A stretch of DNA of 64,000 nucleotides. Origin: Theocolax elegans (Eukaryota; Arthropoda; Insecta; Hymenoptera; Cerocephalidae). This document shows, in pieces, positions 21,614 to 34,325 of the stretch (position 1 is the first letter of the stretch; each line of letters opens with the position of its first letter). A program made the position numbers and the translations under genes. Below the pieces are notes generated by a model. The model ran no database searches and was not told the DNA's origin. It was given only the letters and a program-made list of their open reading frames with translations. The stretch is from contig CM047425.1 of NCBI GenBank assembly GCA_026168455.1, positions 27,380,256 to 27,444,255 of the forward strand. Reading direction: 5' to 3'.

Positions 21614-22959
21614 CCATGACCTATGTCTATCCCCAGTAACTCTCTCACTACTTCTAAACAAAAATCAGGATAAGAAATTTTTTTGTTAGTGTTACTTTTC
21701 ATTTTAAGGAAAGCATGAGAATTTACCAGAACAAAATCAAGTAATTGAAAAAAAGTTTTCGATACCATTTAGTAGATTTTCTAATCATTTCTGCCAATGA
21801 AAGTTGTCTGCCTATGCTGTCAATCCCTCCCATATTTGTATTGTAGTTCACTACACATATTGGTTTTATAATATCTTTATTAGTACTCCAATGTTTCTTC
21901 CTTGTACTTGCGTAACCAACTTCATGGACTATTGTTATCATGTAAATTTCTTGCTTGTCCATCCACTTTATTGCTAGCCAAGAATCGGTATGGGCTGCTG
22001 CAATTTCACCTCGGTTCCATTTACTCACAAGCTTGGGCATTCCTTTCTGGTTTTCTTCACGATCCCACACATACCAGTATCTTTGTCATGGAGAAAATTA
22101 GCAAGTTGAGGCGACGAATACTTATTATTTATGAAGATAACCTGACATTTGTTGAAGTATGTTGTTAGGAAATCAACTGCTGATACATTAGCAGATTATA
22201 AATAATGAATCGTAATAGGAGTCTAGTCTCACAATCAACCAATTCAAAAAATTTTATACCAAACCTGTGTCTTTTCAAGGGTAAATATTGCTTGAACTTC
22301 AATCTTCCTTTCCACAGCATCAAACTTTCATCAATGCAAAGGTTTTTCCCAGGATGCATGGTAGACGAAAATTTCTGATTTAGAAAATCTATTACAGGTT
22401 TAATTTTCCTCAGAGGGTAGTACTTGTAGGGTGATGCATTGATCCTATTATTTTCAAAATGCAGAAAACCTAAAATTTGGCGATAGCTATTATAGGTCAT
22501 GTATTTTCTGAATATTGGAGTGGATCATAGAGGATCTATACTCCAATAATCTTTGACATTATACTTACGAACATGGCCCATATTGATAGTCAGAGCAAGA
22601 AAGATTCGCAATTCTTCTACTGTTACATCTTTCCATGGAGCCATATTAGAATAGAATAAATCGGGATTTTGCTTCTGGAAGAGATTTGTTTGGTCCAAAA
22701 TTACTTTGCAAATATATGAATCCATAAAGAATTCAAAGTAAGCTAATAGAGTATGCTCTGGTACAGGAATATTTTTATAAAAATCAACATGACCCACAAA
22801 GTATTTTATGGAAGAGAAATAGACAGAATTGAAAAATACACCGTAATCTCTCTCAGGATCATCAAAGATTTCTGAAGAAGCATTTGGTTGTAATTCACCA
22901 GTCATATCATCAGCATACTCCTCTTCTGGTTCTAAATCACCACTACTCCAAGCACTCAT
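21614..22959 (-). pseudogene. piggyBac-type transposase, frameshifted
   Basis: The minus frames together cover most of a piggyBac transposase of ~430 codons. The N-terminus is acidic (MSAWSSGDLEPEEEYADDM). The core starts with TVEELRIFLALTINMGHVRK and a central block KIKPVIDFLNQKF...CIDESLMLWKGRLKFKQYLP carries the first catalytic Asp. The second Asp lies in what should be DN-Y-S but reads FINNKYSS, so it is Asn. The third is in NTNMGGIDSIGRQ. At least two frameshifts (near 22500 and 22100-22170) and a third near 21735 break it; the C-terminal tail continues in another frame to a stop near 21614. With catalysis and frame lost it is a fossil. TTAA-flanked terminal repeats were not found. Confidence 0.9.
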
Positions 22960-24700
22960 TATTTTGGCTCAAGGAAGGAAATTTCTATTGTAGACTGGTG
23001 ATGGACTCTATGAGTTGTTACGCTGAATACCACAATTATGTATGTATGGAAAGACCAACTTAAAATCAAAAGGTATTCCGCAAGCAAGATAGTAAAAATA
23101 AGTATCAAAATGAAAAATATCAGAATATATTTAACTCAAACAATAGAATGAAAAGAATGAAAGTATTGTAATGGTAGATTGACGGTAGAGTAACGGTTAA
23201 CAAAGGCTGTCGCAAGCGAATTGTCGAGTCTTGTCTTTTCCCCGGACTTATACCGTTCAGAGGACTGTTCTTGTTTTTGGACGCTCAGCGACGGTTTTTT
23301 GCCACGTAGTGGTCGAGAGTGGAATTTGCCTCTCTTACGCTTCGGTGGTTGCCAGTATGCAGGTATTCTATAAGTGACTTATGTCATAGCATGAATACGC
23401 TTTTGTCAAGTGTATCCTCTATGATTTTGTACCTAGTGTCTTTCTATTATACTATCATGTTAAGATACTGTTTGAATTACGTCACTACGTTGTTTGTTAT
23501 TACAATACTGTTTGAAAAAGAATAGACAGAAACATATAATCTGCTTATGTCATTAATCACTATTCACTATTCACTATATTTTGTTCTAGAATAAATTTCT
23601 AGTTATAATTGTACGATCTAAATTATGATGATATATACGTTTCTAGCAAAAAGTATTTCTGTAATTTTACTGGCAAACTACTTTCACGAAAATAGATTCA
23701 AAAATTTATCTAAATAAATTCAGTGTCAAGCGGTCTCAAAAACATAACCAATTTTAAATATTTCCCTGGGTATATTCTCAACCTGACCTTGGAGAAATCT
23801 TCATCTCTCTTTTTATTTCAGGTCAAAATGACGTAAACCCGAATTCAGTGATTCCAAAAACATAAATATATATCTTTTGCAATAATTCAAACCATATTGC
23901 TAGCTTTGTCCTTCAAATGACCTTCATTGACCTTGACTCTGAAGTGATAAGGACAAACCAAATTCAGATATGAACTTAGCGCATCAATCTACTTAAGGAT
24001 AAAGAAGTATTCTAGCATTATGTTTTTGAGCCGATATATCTTACTAATTCTTTCCTGATATTTGCATGTCCCTTTGTTCAAGCGATTTTCAACGCCTCTA
24101 GTTCCTGTACCCCTCCTCCGTCTTTGCAAATTCAATGGATGCATAAGTCAATTCATATGTCAAGTCACCATGTTTCAACACCCCATAAACTAATTATTCT
24201 TCGAATTTACATGTTTAGATTTAATTGCAACATTCTGCGCCGCCACATTTCCCCCTCTTTCACTATCTCTGCACATTTAATGGAAATATACGTCCATCCC
24301 TGAGTATGTGTCGCCATACTCCTAAATCAAAAAATAATTCTTAGTTACTAATTTTTCAAGGTTTTTTCAATACCTGCTGTGTTTACCGCTATTTATATCA
24401 AAATCTATCAACTTTTACTATAGAACATTACACATAATATTGTTTGCTAATTGTTTGTAGAAGTTATCCTTCTGTGTTAGAATTTCTTATCTCAAAGTTA
24501 ATGTTTCACTAAGTACATGTCAATATTAATCTCGGAAAAATTGTAACTTCGCCACAATTGATTTTTCCATCCAAATGTCTAAAAAAAAGCTTGAAACAAT
24601 GCCTTTTAAACGGCCTGTAGCTTATTAGTTACCTTCATTTCTGTAAAAAGTTATGATAATTTAATGAAACACAATATTTTCGTTACCTCCGTTTCTTTGT
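22960..24700. other. No gene seen; weak diverged repeat near 24.1-24.35 kb
   Basis: No recognisable coding sequence. Two stretches around 24.11 and 24.26 kb share cccct...tctttgcaaattcaatgga / tctctgcacatttaatgga and following blocks, suggesting an old ~170-bp duplication. The rest shows nothing I can support. Confidence 0.45.
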
Positions 24701-24889
24701 TCGATTAAATTAAAACTGTCGGTCTATGTTTTGGATATATTTTTATAGGGTCAGGGGTCAATATATGAACCAGTTGAACAGAGCGCCTTTTGCGCGAAAA
24801 AGGCTCCACGCGCATCGCAGTAGCGACTCTTTCTTGGACGCTTTCATATATATATATATAAACGCGTGAAAAGGCCCTTATGACGACCA

Positions 24890-26345
24890 ATGACCTAAAT
24901 TACATAAGAGTATCTCGCTTACTCTCAAGAGCCGCCTCAGCCTTTGGCCACTGCTGGCGCTTTACGTTCGCTTCGCCCGTGAGCCTGGAGGACGCCCTCG
25001 TCCTCGTCTCGGGGGAACTGATTCAGTATCTGCATTGGCGGACTGATCTACTGGTGATCGGCGCTTTACGATCATCGGTGGTTTTCCGGGGACGACTACG
25101 CTGTCGTCTGGGAACGCGAGACCTATCTAAAGACGTACGAGACGTCTTGCGCGGATTATACCGAGTTCCCTCGCCAGGGGACTCGCTCGCATTATTCTCC
25201 CTCGCAGGGGAGCATTCACTCGCTACAGGCTGGTCGCACATCGCCTGTTGATCCCTCGGCGGTTGAGGTTGCTCACGTTGATTCTCTTCAGTTGACTCAA
25301 CATCATTTTCGGGGACGTATCTATTCAGATGCTCTATGTGAGATACTTCTTGGTCCCCTTGATCATCTTGTATGACATACCTATTCATACCTTTTCTACT
25401 GACGATCAAATATGGCCCTGCGTATTCTGGAGCAAGCTTAGACGAGATACCTTATGCGCTGGACGAGAGGATCCAGTTGCGTTTCCACACCAAATCTCCT
25501 ACTTTGAATTCCGCTGGCCTTCGTCGTGAGTTGAAGATTTCGGCTGGCCGGGCCTTACTGGCAGCCGACTGACGATTTGCATTCTCGTGCAGTCTTGGCA
25601 ACTGTTTGATTCTGTCGTTCCAATCCTGCAGTCTACGGAACTCAAACTGTTGCTGGGCAAGCCGGTCTTGCTCTCAACGAGCTGTACTTGGCGCCTCGGG
25701 TTGGCGACCATAGTTCAGCATAGCCGGGCTCCATCCAGTAGAAGTATGCACCGCTGTTTTTAGTGCAAAGACTAACTCTGGCAGCTTGTCATCCCAGTCC
25801 CTGTGCTTATCCTAGATATACGACGCCACCATTGTCTTAAGGGTCCGATAGGTCCTCTCGACAGGATTAGCCTATGCGTGATAAGGGGGTGTCGTCGAAA
25901 GATACACTCCCTTAGTTTTGAGGTATTCGTCTACGAGTTTATTTTTAAACTCGGTCCCGTTGTCCGAATGAAATACTTCCGGGGTGCCGAACCGGTTACT
26001 CACTCGTTCGTGAAGCTCGCGGACTATCGTCTTTGCGTTAGCTTTTCTTATCGAGATTGCTTCAATCCAGCGCGTGAATAAATCCTGGAATATTAGGATG
26101 TATTCGTATCCTCGGCTAGAGTCGGATTGACGATGATCCATTAACCCTGAGGGAGCCCGTTGCTCGACCTTACATTGCTGGCATACTTGACATCGCCTGA
26201 CATAATCCGCAACTTCTGCGTAGAACCGTGGCCAATAATAGTTTTGGGCCACTCGGGCGAATCTCTTTTCTCTTCCGAGATGGCCTTGCTGAGGGGTCGT
26301 GACACTCTCTCAGAATAGAGTGACAATTCTCTACGGGTACGACCA
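24890..26345 (-). pseudogene. Gypsy integrase, frameshifted
   Basis: The zinc-binding HHCC part spans two frames (HDPSA..., then YYWPRFYAEVADYVRRCQVC). The catalytic core has Asp in LIFQDLFTRWIEA and FHSDNGTEFKN. A stop follows TPPYHA; the next in-frame block begins NPVERTYRTL and supplies the catalytic Glu. Downstream frames give the GPYLIVSRKGMNRYVIQD block typical of the C-terminal domain, then an Arg/Ser-rich tail. It would have inserted the element's cDNA. There are at least three disruptions. Confidence 0.85.
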
Positions 26346-27877
26346 GCTTCCATGCTTGCTCGTCATCCATCACTTCCTCTAATTCTTTGTCGGGGCGATA
26401 GATGTATAGATTTCCTCCAACTATTTTCCAGTCGGGGAAATCACGGGGTCTGTCGGAAACGTTCTTGATCCAGTCTAGGTACCAAGGATCTTCAGTAGTT
26501 TGAGCCCACGACATTGCTGCTACTATAGGCTCGTCGTCTTCATTTATGCGTGATAGGGCATCGGGAACGTGATGCAGAGCTCCTTTTCTGTGCTCGACGA
26601 CAAAGTCATGAGCTTGAAGCTCTAGAGCCCATCTCGCTAGTCGGTTGGTTGGATTTCTCATATTGCACAACCAGCGAAGACTACTGTGATCCGTTATCAC
26701 TTTGAAGTGGTACCCCTCGATGTACGGTCTGAACTTATTAATAGCCCAGACCACGGCCAAGCATTCCCACTCCGTAACGCTATAATTCTTCTCGGGTGCT
26801 GTGAGAATGCGACTGGTTAACTCAATGACTCTTTCCTCTCCGTCTATCTCTTGTACGAGCACGGCTCTTACGCCGATATCGACCGCGTCCGTGTGCAGGC
26901 TAAACAGTCCATCTGCACTGGGACGTTGAAGAACTGGAGCAGTCATGATCAGGGCCTTCAGCTGCTGAAAGGCTTGCTCCTGTTCATCTAACCACTCGTA
27001 CCATTGGTTCTTCTTCGTGAGAAGGGTAAGCGGCTCGGCAATCGTGGCGTAATCCGGCATAAAACGCCGATACCACGACGCCATGCCGAGGAATCGTCGA
27101 AGCTGTTTGAGGTTCTTGGGAGCCGGATAAACCCTTATAGGCTCTGTCTTGGCTGGGTCGGGACGAATTCCATCCCTGTTGACCAGCACGCCAAGATATC
27201 TCACCTCATCTTGACAAAAGACACACTTGTCTTTATTTACTGTCAAGTTAGCTTCGGTCAGTCTTTTCAGCAACATCTCGAGATATTTCTTGTGCCCTTC
27301 AAATGTCTCGGTGACTATAATAATGTCATCGAGGTAAAAAAAGGCATTGGGCTCGAGATCAGGACCAACAACTTGGTCAATCATGTGTTGGAAGATCCCA
27401 TCTCCGGGACTGTGAAAGCCGTATAAGGACGCGATTCCTACTGGAGAGGTATTTGATGGTACGCTGAGTTCATGTCCATAGTACTAATGTACCGACATCT
27501 CTTCAACTTGCGCAAGATATCCTGCATGAACGGGAGGGGATAAGCGTCTGGTTTCGTTAGTGCATTGACTTTCTTAAAGTCAATGCTAAACCGACGTGAT
27601 CCGTTCTTCTTGCGTACCACACCGGGTAATACTTCTGCTTTATCGGGCGAGCTGATCCCACGTCAATCGAGTGCTCGATGAGTTGGGTTCGCCCGATTTG
27701 GGGAGAAGTATTAGACAGCACTTTACTTACTAGCGCTCGCAGCTCTTCTCTTTCCGTCTCGGTTGCATCCGCTATCCCAGCGGACGAGAGGGTGGCCATA
27801 CCTCCTATGCCAGCAACTTCGAGGTGGATCTGCTGCTTGCTGTCCTTGAGGAACAGGCGGTCGCTATCCGGATCCAA
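26300..27877 (-). pseudogene. Gypsy reverse transcriptase + RNase H, frameshifted
   Basis: The segments read in order as follows: an N-terminal connector (IEHSIDVGSARPIKQKYYPV); RT with RFSIDFKKVNALTKPDAYP, ISTMDMNSAYHQIPL, then a stop and frameshift; the catalytic block FFYLDDIIIVTETFEGH; thumb and connection (LRRFLGMASWYRRFMPDYA). RNase H follows with its acidic residues in LHTDAVDIGV, TEWECLAVVWAIN and ITDHSSLRWL. The YLDD box is intact. Frame changes near 27600 and 27440 disable it. The enzyme copies genomic RNA into DNA in the element's particle. Confidence 0.9.
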
Positions 27878-27909
27878 TATGGCTCTGAATGCTCGTACGA
27901 AGTTTACTC

Positions 27910-28308
27910 CTACGTAGCATTCGGCGTCAGATTTGGTATGATCGCTACTCTTATTTCACGTGTTTCGTTACCGACAGTGAAAGGTAAGATCACATGACCG
28001 TTTAGCGGTTGGTAACTACCATCCGACATCTTCACGCGTACGGCGTTCGCCACAATGAGCTCCTTGCCCAATGCTGCGGCGATTTGCAGACCGCTGGGTC
28101 CCATCACGGTTGTGAAGGCTCCGGGGTCATATAAGGCTCTTATACGAAAGCCCTCAATCTCCACGAGAAGCCACCAACGACTCTCATCCTCTGGTTTGTA
28201 GGACGAGGTGGGTCTGCTGGCTTCTTGGGACCGTTCCTCCTTTTGAGGCCTATTTCCGCTCCTCTCTGGACCATACATTCGTTTGGAGCGGGTCTGTCCC
28301 GAACTCAT
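27910..28308 (-). pseudogene. Gypsy aspartic protease region
   Basis: An open minus frame has the retroviral-type protease motif ALYDPGAFTTVMG preceded by LLVEIEGFRIR, and a C-terminal ILPFTVGN. The active-site triplet reads DPGA in place of the more common D(S/T)GA. The second gypsy in this window shares DPGA. In the family the protease processes Gag and Pol. The domain itself has no stop, but the frames on both sides are broken. Confidence 0.8.
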
Positions 28309-30122
28309 CTAGGACAGCAGGGACTCAAGCTCTTGGGTCGCGGTTTTCGTCCCGAGTAACCGCTCCCTTTGGCGTTTCCCGAGCACACCGGACAGTACCT
28401 GTTGGAATAGCCAATTTTCCCGTAGCCACCGCAGGTAAGCGGCTTAGTCGGATCAAAAGTCGAGCCCATTCGGTTTTTCGGCTGTTCCTTCCCTTTTTCT
28501 CCCGGTGGACTAGCACTCTTCTTCTTCTGCCTGTGCCCGGAGCTCATGCTCGGGCCATTAGGTCTGCCAAACCTCCTACTCTTCGACGATGGGGTGCAGC
28601 ACATCCTCCAGCATCTTGGTTTGGCTGAGGTTACCTCAGCGGCCGCTACCTTAGCCTTCGGCGAACCTTTTTTTCGCTTCAGCTTATACGCCATTTCGGG
28701 AATCAGAGACCCTTCCTCCGTAGGTGGTGGACGATATACTTTCTCGCCTTCTATCGTCTGCTCCGCTTCCGTGACGAGGTCCAGCTTCTGTTCAATTGAG
28801 CTCACTTCCGCTCTCTTGAATAGCCGTTGAAGCTGTGGCAGCATGTTTCGGTATAAATGATCGAGCTGCTGTGCTTCAGTCGGCGTAGGGACTATCTTTC
28901 GCATTATTGCGATAGAACACATCATATAGTCCCTAACCGGTTTATCGGGACCTTCAGTCCGTGCGTTGGAATCGGCGATGATCCTCATCTGGAAACGTTA
29001 GCTCATTCCGTACCAACGTTTAGCGAAGTCACAAAATCTTGTCAAAAGTGCCACTTCTGTTTCTCATTCTGGTACCACGTGGCGGCAGTATCTGTCAGCA
29101 GTTCCGAGAGTGACGCAGTAACACGTCTTCTGACAGGTTGGCCAGCATCCTGCAATCCTCGATCCTGGTTAGGAAGGCGTCGATGCTCTGGCTCTTGTCG
29201 CCAGAGAACTTGACCTGCCACTTCCTAACAATGCCGCCAACGTCCCGAGGTGTTCCATTTAACCTCGATGACGTAGAGAAGCTTGGTGTTGGAAATGTCC
29301 GACTGTTGTTTGGCATTCCCCTCCTTCCAAGCTCCATCAGGCTTTGTCTGAGGGGCGCTTGTGCGTTGTTGCTCGCCATTTACTTGCGCCTCACTTATTT
29401 CGCTCACATCAGGACCATGACACGTATATGTGTCCTGAAATTGCACATGGTGAGATTGGTTGACACCGACGAATCTCGTGCTGTGAGCGGTTTGAGTGCG
29501 CTCGGACATTAGCTTATCCACCTTCATCGTAAGGTCATTCACTTTTTGGATAAGCTCCACCTAGGTCTGGGAGAACTATCGAGGGATTTTAAAAATGTTT
29601 CCCTCGTCTGAGACCAATGACAGCCATTCTTCCGCTCGTTCGGGTTGTGGTCTGCGGCTGACGTCGTTTCGTCTAGCTCGACGTCATCGAAGTCCTTCAC
29701 CGTCCTGTGCAGGTTGTCTTTAACCGCAACGTTTTCCCGCAGTACCAGATATACTTCCTGATCTGGGCTAGGTTCATCAAACTCCTCGTCTTGATGTTCA
29801 CCTAGCATCTGCAGCCACCTATTTCTCCGTTGAAGACGGCTGCTAGCTGCTGTGCTTCATCCTCCTGCTGGTTAAACTACTGGGCCGAATAGTTCCCTAA
29901 TAGCCACTGGTGGAGTCGCTCGGCTTTCCTATGAATCGAGCCTGCCGATTTTAGGTTCAAGGCGTCCAGGTGTAATTCGATTTGCTCCCGGGTGAGCGTC
30001 TCGATCCATGCGTCAATCTGACTATCGACGTCTTTCCGCTGAGCGGCCATCTTCAGTTGTAGCGTCGTTTGTCCGTTTAACAATTTGTCGCCTCGCTGGC
30101 TCGACGCACTATGTGTGTGCAA
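28305..30122 (-). pseudogene. Gypsy Gag, frameshifted, zinc knuckle decayed
   Basis: The N-terminus (30122) includes a SAP-like helix pair: LTREQIELHLDALNLKSAGS. The middle frames carry an acidic linker and the capsid block VRKWQVKFSGDKSQSIDAFL...IEDCRMLANLSEDVLL. The C-terminal frame (28988-28305) has a Lys/Arg-rich tail and one zinc-knuckle relic, CGGYGKIGYSNRYC, where the second Cys and the His of CX2CX4HX4C are both Tyr. At least four frame breaks occur. Gag would form the particle and bind RNA. SAP-like assignment is by eye only. Confidence 0.75.
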
Positions 30123-31060
30123 GGTTATGTACTGTCGAATATTTTACTTTGGCGTTACTTGCCAAATGTCCAATCCACGTAACTGGGTTTTGCTTCTACC
30201 TAAGCCTACCGCTAAAGCACAAAACCGGATGCTAAAAGTAAGTCCTGTCTTACTTTGACCAAGAAAGCACTACCGAGTTAAAATTATTTTTAACAAATTT
30301 GCTAATACATTTTTCACTAAACTACTGCCTGGCTCTTACCTTGCGCTAACTTAACGGTACTATATAATAAATAATAAATAATTCAATAAATAAATCAATA
30401 AATAAATCAATAAATAAATAAACTAATTAATTAAAGTTACCGCGCGCTAGACCTCTTACAAAAATATAACCTATAATACAATTTGTAAAGGTCTGAGCCA
30501 GGTTATAAGTTTCCTGTTTTGTGCCAGCAAAAACCAGTTAAACCTTGCATGCACTTACAAATAATTTATTTTTACCGATTAATTGCCACCAGGTTATGTC
30601 GCGCTTTGTCGCGTTCTTTCGTTCCTCTAGGTGGCGCTAGTTACTTGGTTTGGTCCAAACTACCCAATTTCTAAGTAACGCTGGTCGGTCTATCGATTCC
30701 GTTCGAAAACCCACCAAATTTTCTATTTGTGCGACCTATTTCTAGTGGTGCGACCTATGTTCGACCAGGAACGAATTTCCTGTGTCAACTACTAAGTAGT
30801 CGAGACAAGAAAATTAAAAAAGAATTTTATTTGTTATAAAAATTTTTTTATTTATTTATAACAATTCTATATGTTAATAAACAAATCCCGCATCAAGGAG
30901 GAACGAAAGAGTACCGAAATATACTTCACAATTTCGAAACGCGACTGCTGACCTCGTTATTGTTCACGAGATATCCAATTGTTAACTAACAATATTATAA
31001 CAATTGAACAACTAAATCGTGCTTGTTGATTTTTCCAACGTCCTTTATCCCAAATCCACA
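30123..31060 (-). other. Gypsy untranslated leader
   Basis: Lies between the primer site and gag on the minus strand. It contains AT-rich repeats (aataaataaatcaataaata) and no conserved frame. It recurs almost unchanged in the tandem duplicate. Confidence 0.6.
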
Positions 31061-31064
31061 CGTA

Positions 31065-31074
31065 TTGGGCGCCA
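31065..31074 (-). promoter_or_regulatory. Primer-binding site, tRNA-Lys type
   Basis: On minus TGGCGCCCAA is complementary to the 3' end of insect tRNA-Lys including CCA, the primer used by many gypsy elements. It sits just 3' of the LTR end (cccgttataac). The copy in the duplicate is at 33811-33820. Confidence 0.7.
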
Positions 31075-31075
31075 G

Positions 31076-31575
31076 TTATAACGGGGCGGGTACTGGGGAA
31101 ATGTAAGGCCCCCGGTTAGGCACAATCTGTCCCAACTTACCAATCTTAAGTGTACAGTCCCACGATGCGGCGGGAATCACTTTGATTCCCGTGCAATGCC
31201 GTTAACAACGACAAACACCTCGTTTGACTTAGATACCGTGTGTTGGGCCCTATGCCCAAAATTGCCAACTAGAATAAACGCCGGAGAGGGCGGTATTCCT
31301 GGGATAAGACTTTGACCGGTAAAAACGTTATCAACAATCGATATATCTCCAGTTCCTTATTGAGGAGTCCAAGCTGGAAAACGAGGACGAAACGCCTTTT
31401 AATTGTTTTAAAATGCCGTGCTCTGGGAAATTCCACCGACCATAGTGGACAAAGAGTACAATAGGCCTGCTTTACTCTAAAAGTAAAGTACTTAGTTCAA
31501 TGAGACCGTTATTATATACTCACATATATATCAACGAACGATAGATTCATTTTCTTTCTATTATAAACATATATA
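31076..31575 (-). mobile_element. Gypsy 5' LTR (upstream boundary unclear)
   Basis: Minus-strand sequence immediately before the primer site. A TATA-like tatataataac lies near 31505. A diverged relic of the same LTR lies at 48010-48215 in the opposite orientation. The outer boundary is hidden by the foldback element that begins at 31581. Confidence 0.6.
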
Positions 31576-31580
31576 TATAT

Positions 31581-32525
31581 GGGTGGTTCTCTGTGACATC
31601 GAATATGAAAAAAATAAATATTGCTATAACTGTGGGAATATGTTCTAGAGGTATCCAGTAGTTTTCCTGAATTTTTTCAGATTTTTTCTGGGCCATTATT
31701 TTAAGTTACAGAGAGTCAAAGTTGACATTTTAGCACTTTTTTGCATTATATGCCCATTTTCATGAATTTTTAGCTCCCAGGGGATGCATTTTTCACTAAA
31801 AACATAAGTATGACTTTTTTGTAAAATTTTCCGAACTTTTTATTAAAAATACTTTTAAAGACATAAATGTATGCTGTCACACTCTTGTGAAGCCGTTTAC
31901 ACCTTAAATAGTGAAAATCAGCAATTCTGCTCCGGACTCTGGTAACCTAATACTGTCTAAAAGATGTCTTTTTATAGTCAGAAACTGCCTAAAAATTTCC
32001 AGAGTGGGTCTAAATCATTAAGATCACTTATGATCAAAATATCCGGGAAAAGTGCCCGAAATATTAATAGAAATGTATATTTGTTGCCTTATAACGATGA
32101 ATCTATTAGCATGATCGTTGCAAAAAAATTTGTGCACTTACCTCGGAGTGGTAGCAAAGTATCTTCACTTGTTTCAGTATCCATCTAATCCCCTCTAAGC
32201 TGCTAAAAATACAAATATTATTATAAAATTATAAAAAATTATTTTTTAAACATTTATAATGCTGAATTTTTAGTTTTACATCCCTTACAAGAATTATAAT
32301 ACTAATCTGAAGGATTACTATCAAAGTATCAACATTATTATTATTATTATTCATTCAGCAAATGCCATTGTTTAGATTTTCGTCAAACATTGCTCACTTG
32401 GGCCACGTTAGTCAGTAATTTCATTATAATTATATAATCCCGAGTTTATTATATATCTTTTGTATTAAATACGTAATAGTCAGCTATTGCTAAATAATGG
32501 ACTGTTAAATATATTTAAATAGTAA
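31581..32525. mobile_element. FB2: foldback element, left arm and centre only
   Basis: Left terminus gggtggttctctgtgacatc after TA-rich sequence, the complete left arm and most of the centre. Then it stops at agtaatcctc, where the tandemly repeated gypsy segment begins. The last ~150 bp carry many single-base indels relative to FB3, unlike the rest. That pattern suggests a poorly resolved assembly junction. Confidence 0.8.
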
Positions 32526-34325
32526 TCCTCGTCTTGATGTTCACCTAGCATCTGCAGCCACCTATTTCTCCGTTGAAGACGGCTGCTAGCTGCTGTGCTT
32601 CATCCTCCTGCTGGTTAAACTACTGGGCCGAATAGTTCCCTAATAGCCACTGGTGGAGTCGCTCGGCTTTCCTATGAATCGAGCCTGCCGATTTTAGGTT
32701 CAAGGCGTCCAGGTGTAATTCGATTTGCTCCCGGGTGAGCGTCTCGATCCAATGCGTCAATCTGACTATCGACGTCTTTCCGCTGAGCGGCCATCTTCAG
32801 TTGTAGCGTCGTTTGTCCGTTTAACAATTTGTCGCCTCGCTGGCTCGACGCACTATGTGTGTGCAAGGTATGTACTGTCCGAATATTTTACTTTGGCGTT
32901 ACTTGCCAAATGTCCAATCCACGTAACTGGGTTTTGCTTCTACCTAAGCCTACCGCTAAAGCACAAAACCGGATGCTAAAAGTAAGTCCTGTCTTACTTT
33001 GACCAAGAAAGCACTACCGAGTTAAAATTATTTTTAACAAATTTGCTAATACATTTTTCACTAAACTACTGCCTGGCTCTTACCTTGCGCTAACTTAACG
33101 GTACTATATAATAAATAATAAATAATTCAATAAATAAATCAATAAATAAATCAATAAATAAATAAACTAATTAATTAAAGTTACCGACGCGCTTAGACCT
33201 CTTACAAAAATATAACCTATAATACAATTTGTAAAGGTCTGAGCCAGGTTATAAGTTTCCTGTTTTGTGCCAGCAAAAACAGTTAAAACCTTGCATGCAC
33301 TTACAAATAATTTATTTTTACCGATTAATTGCCACCAGGTTATGTCGCGCTTTGTCGCGTTCTTTCGTTCCTCTAGGTGGCGCTAGTTACTTGGTTTGGT
33401 CCAAACTACCCAATTTCTAAGTAACGCTGGTCGGTCTATCGATTCCGTTCGAAAACCCACCAAATTTTCTATTTGTGCGACCTATTTCTAGTGGTGCGAC
33501 CTATGTTCGACCAGGAACGAATTTCCTGTGTCAACTACTAAGTAGTCGAGACAAGAAAATTAAAAAGAATTTTATTTGTTATAAAAATTTTTTTTATTTA
33601 TTTATAACAATTCTATATGTTAATAAACAAATCCCGCATCAAGGAGGAACGAAAGAGTACCGAAATATACTTCACAATTTCGAAACGCGACTGCTGACCT
33701 CGTTATTGTTCACGAGATATCCAATTGTTAACTACAATATTATAACAATTGAACAACTAAATCGTGCTTGTTGATTTTTTCCAACGTCCTTTATCCCAAA
33801 TCCACACGTATTGGGCGCCAGTTATAACGGGGCGGGTACTGGGGAAATGTAAGGCCCCCGGTTAGGCACAATCTGTCCCACTTACCAATCTTAAGTGTAC
33901 AGTCCCACGATGCGGCGGGAATCACTTTGATTCCCGTGCAATGCCGTTAACAACGACAAACACCTCGTTTGACTTAGATACCGTGTGTTGGGCCCTATGC
34001 CCAAAATTGCCAACTAGAATAAACGCCGGAGAGGGCGGTATTCCTGGGATAAGACTTTGACCGGTAAAAACGTTATCAACAATCGATATATCTCCAGTTC
34101 CTTATTGAGGAGTCCAAGCTGGAAAACGAGGACGAAACGCCTTTTAATTGTTTTAAAATGCCGTGCTCTGGGAAATTCCACCGACCATAGTGGACAAAGA
34201 GTACAATAGGCCTGCTTTACTCTAAAAGTAAAGTACTTAGTTCAATGAGACCGTTATTATATACTCACATATATATCAACGAACGATAGATTCATTTTCT
34301 TTCTATTATAAACATATATATATAT
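32526..34325 (-). repeat. Tandem duplicate of gypsy gag start, leader and LTR
   Basis: Near-identical to 29782-31580, including the gag N-terminus (32866-32672, frameshifted at DSQIDAL), the leader, primer site (33811-33820) and LTR, and continuing into another foldback element. The unit spacing is about 2744 bp. Differences are mostly one-base indels. It is either a recent tandem duplication or an assembly duplicate. Confidence 0.85.

Larger units (their letters stand above)
24890..31575 (-). mobile_element. Gypsy-type LTR retrotransposon, degraded; 3' LTR missing
   Basis: The minus strand holds, in order, an LTR-like region (31575-31076), a tRNA-Lys-type primer site, a ~940-bp leader, gag, protease, RT, RNase H and integrase. 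This gag-PR-RT-RH-IN order is that of the gypsy group. Repeated frameshifts and stops make it non-functional. Nothing beyond the integrase end (about 24890) resembles the 5' LTR, so the 3' LTR is lost. The 5' part (29782-31580) recurs at 32526-34325. Confidence 0.9.

Noticed and set aside
25023..29213. Numerous plus-strand frames of 80-140 codons
   Set aside because: They are antisense shadows of the minus-strand gypsy gag-pol.
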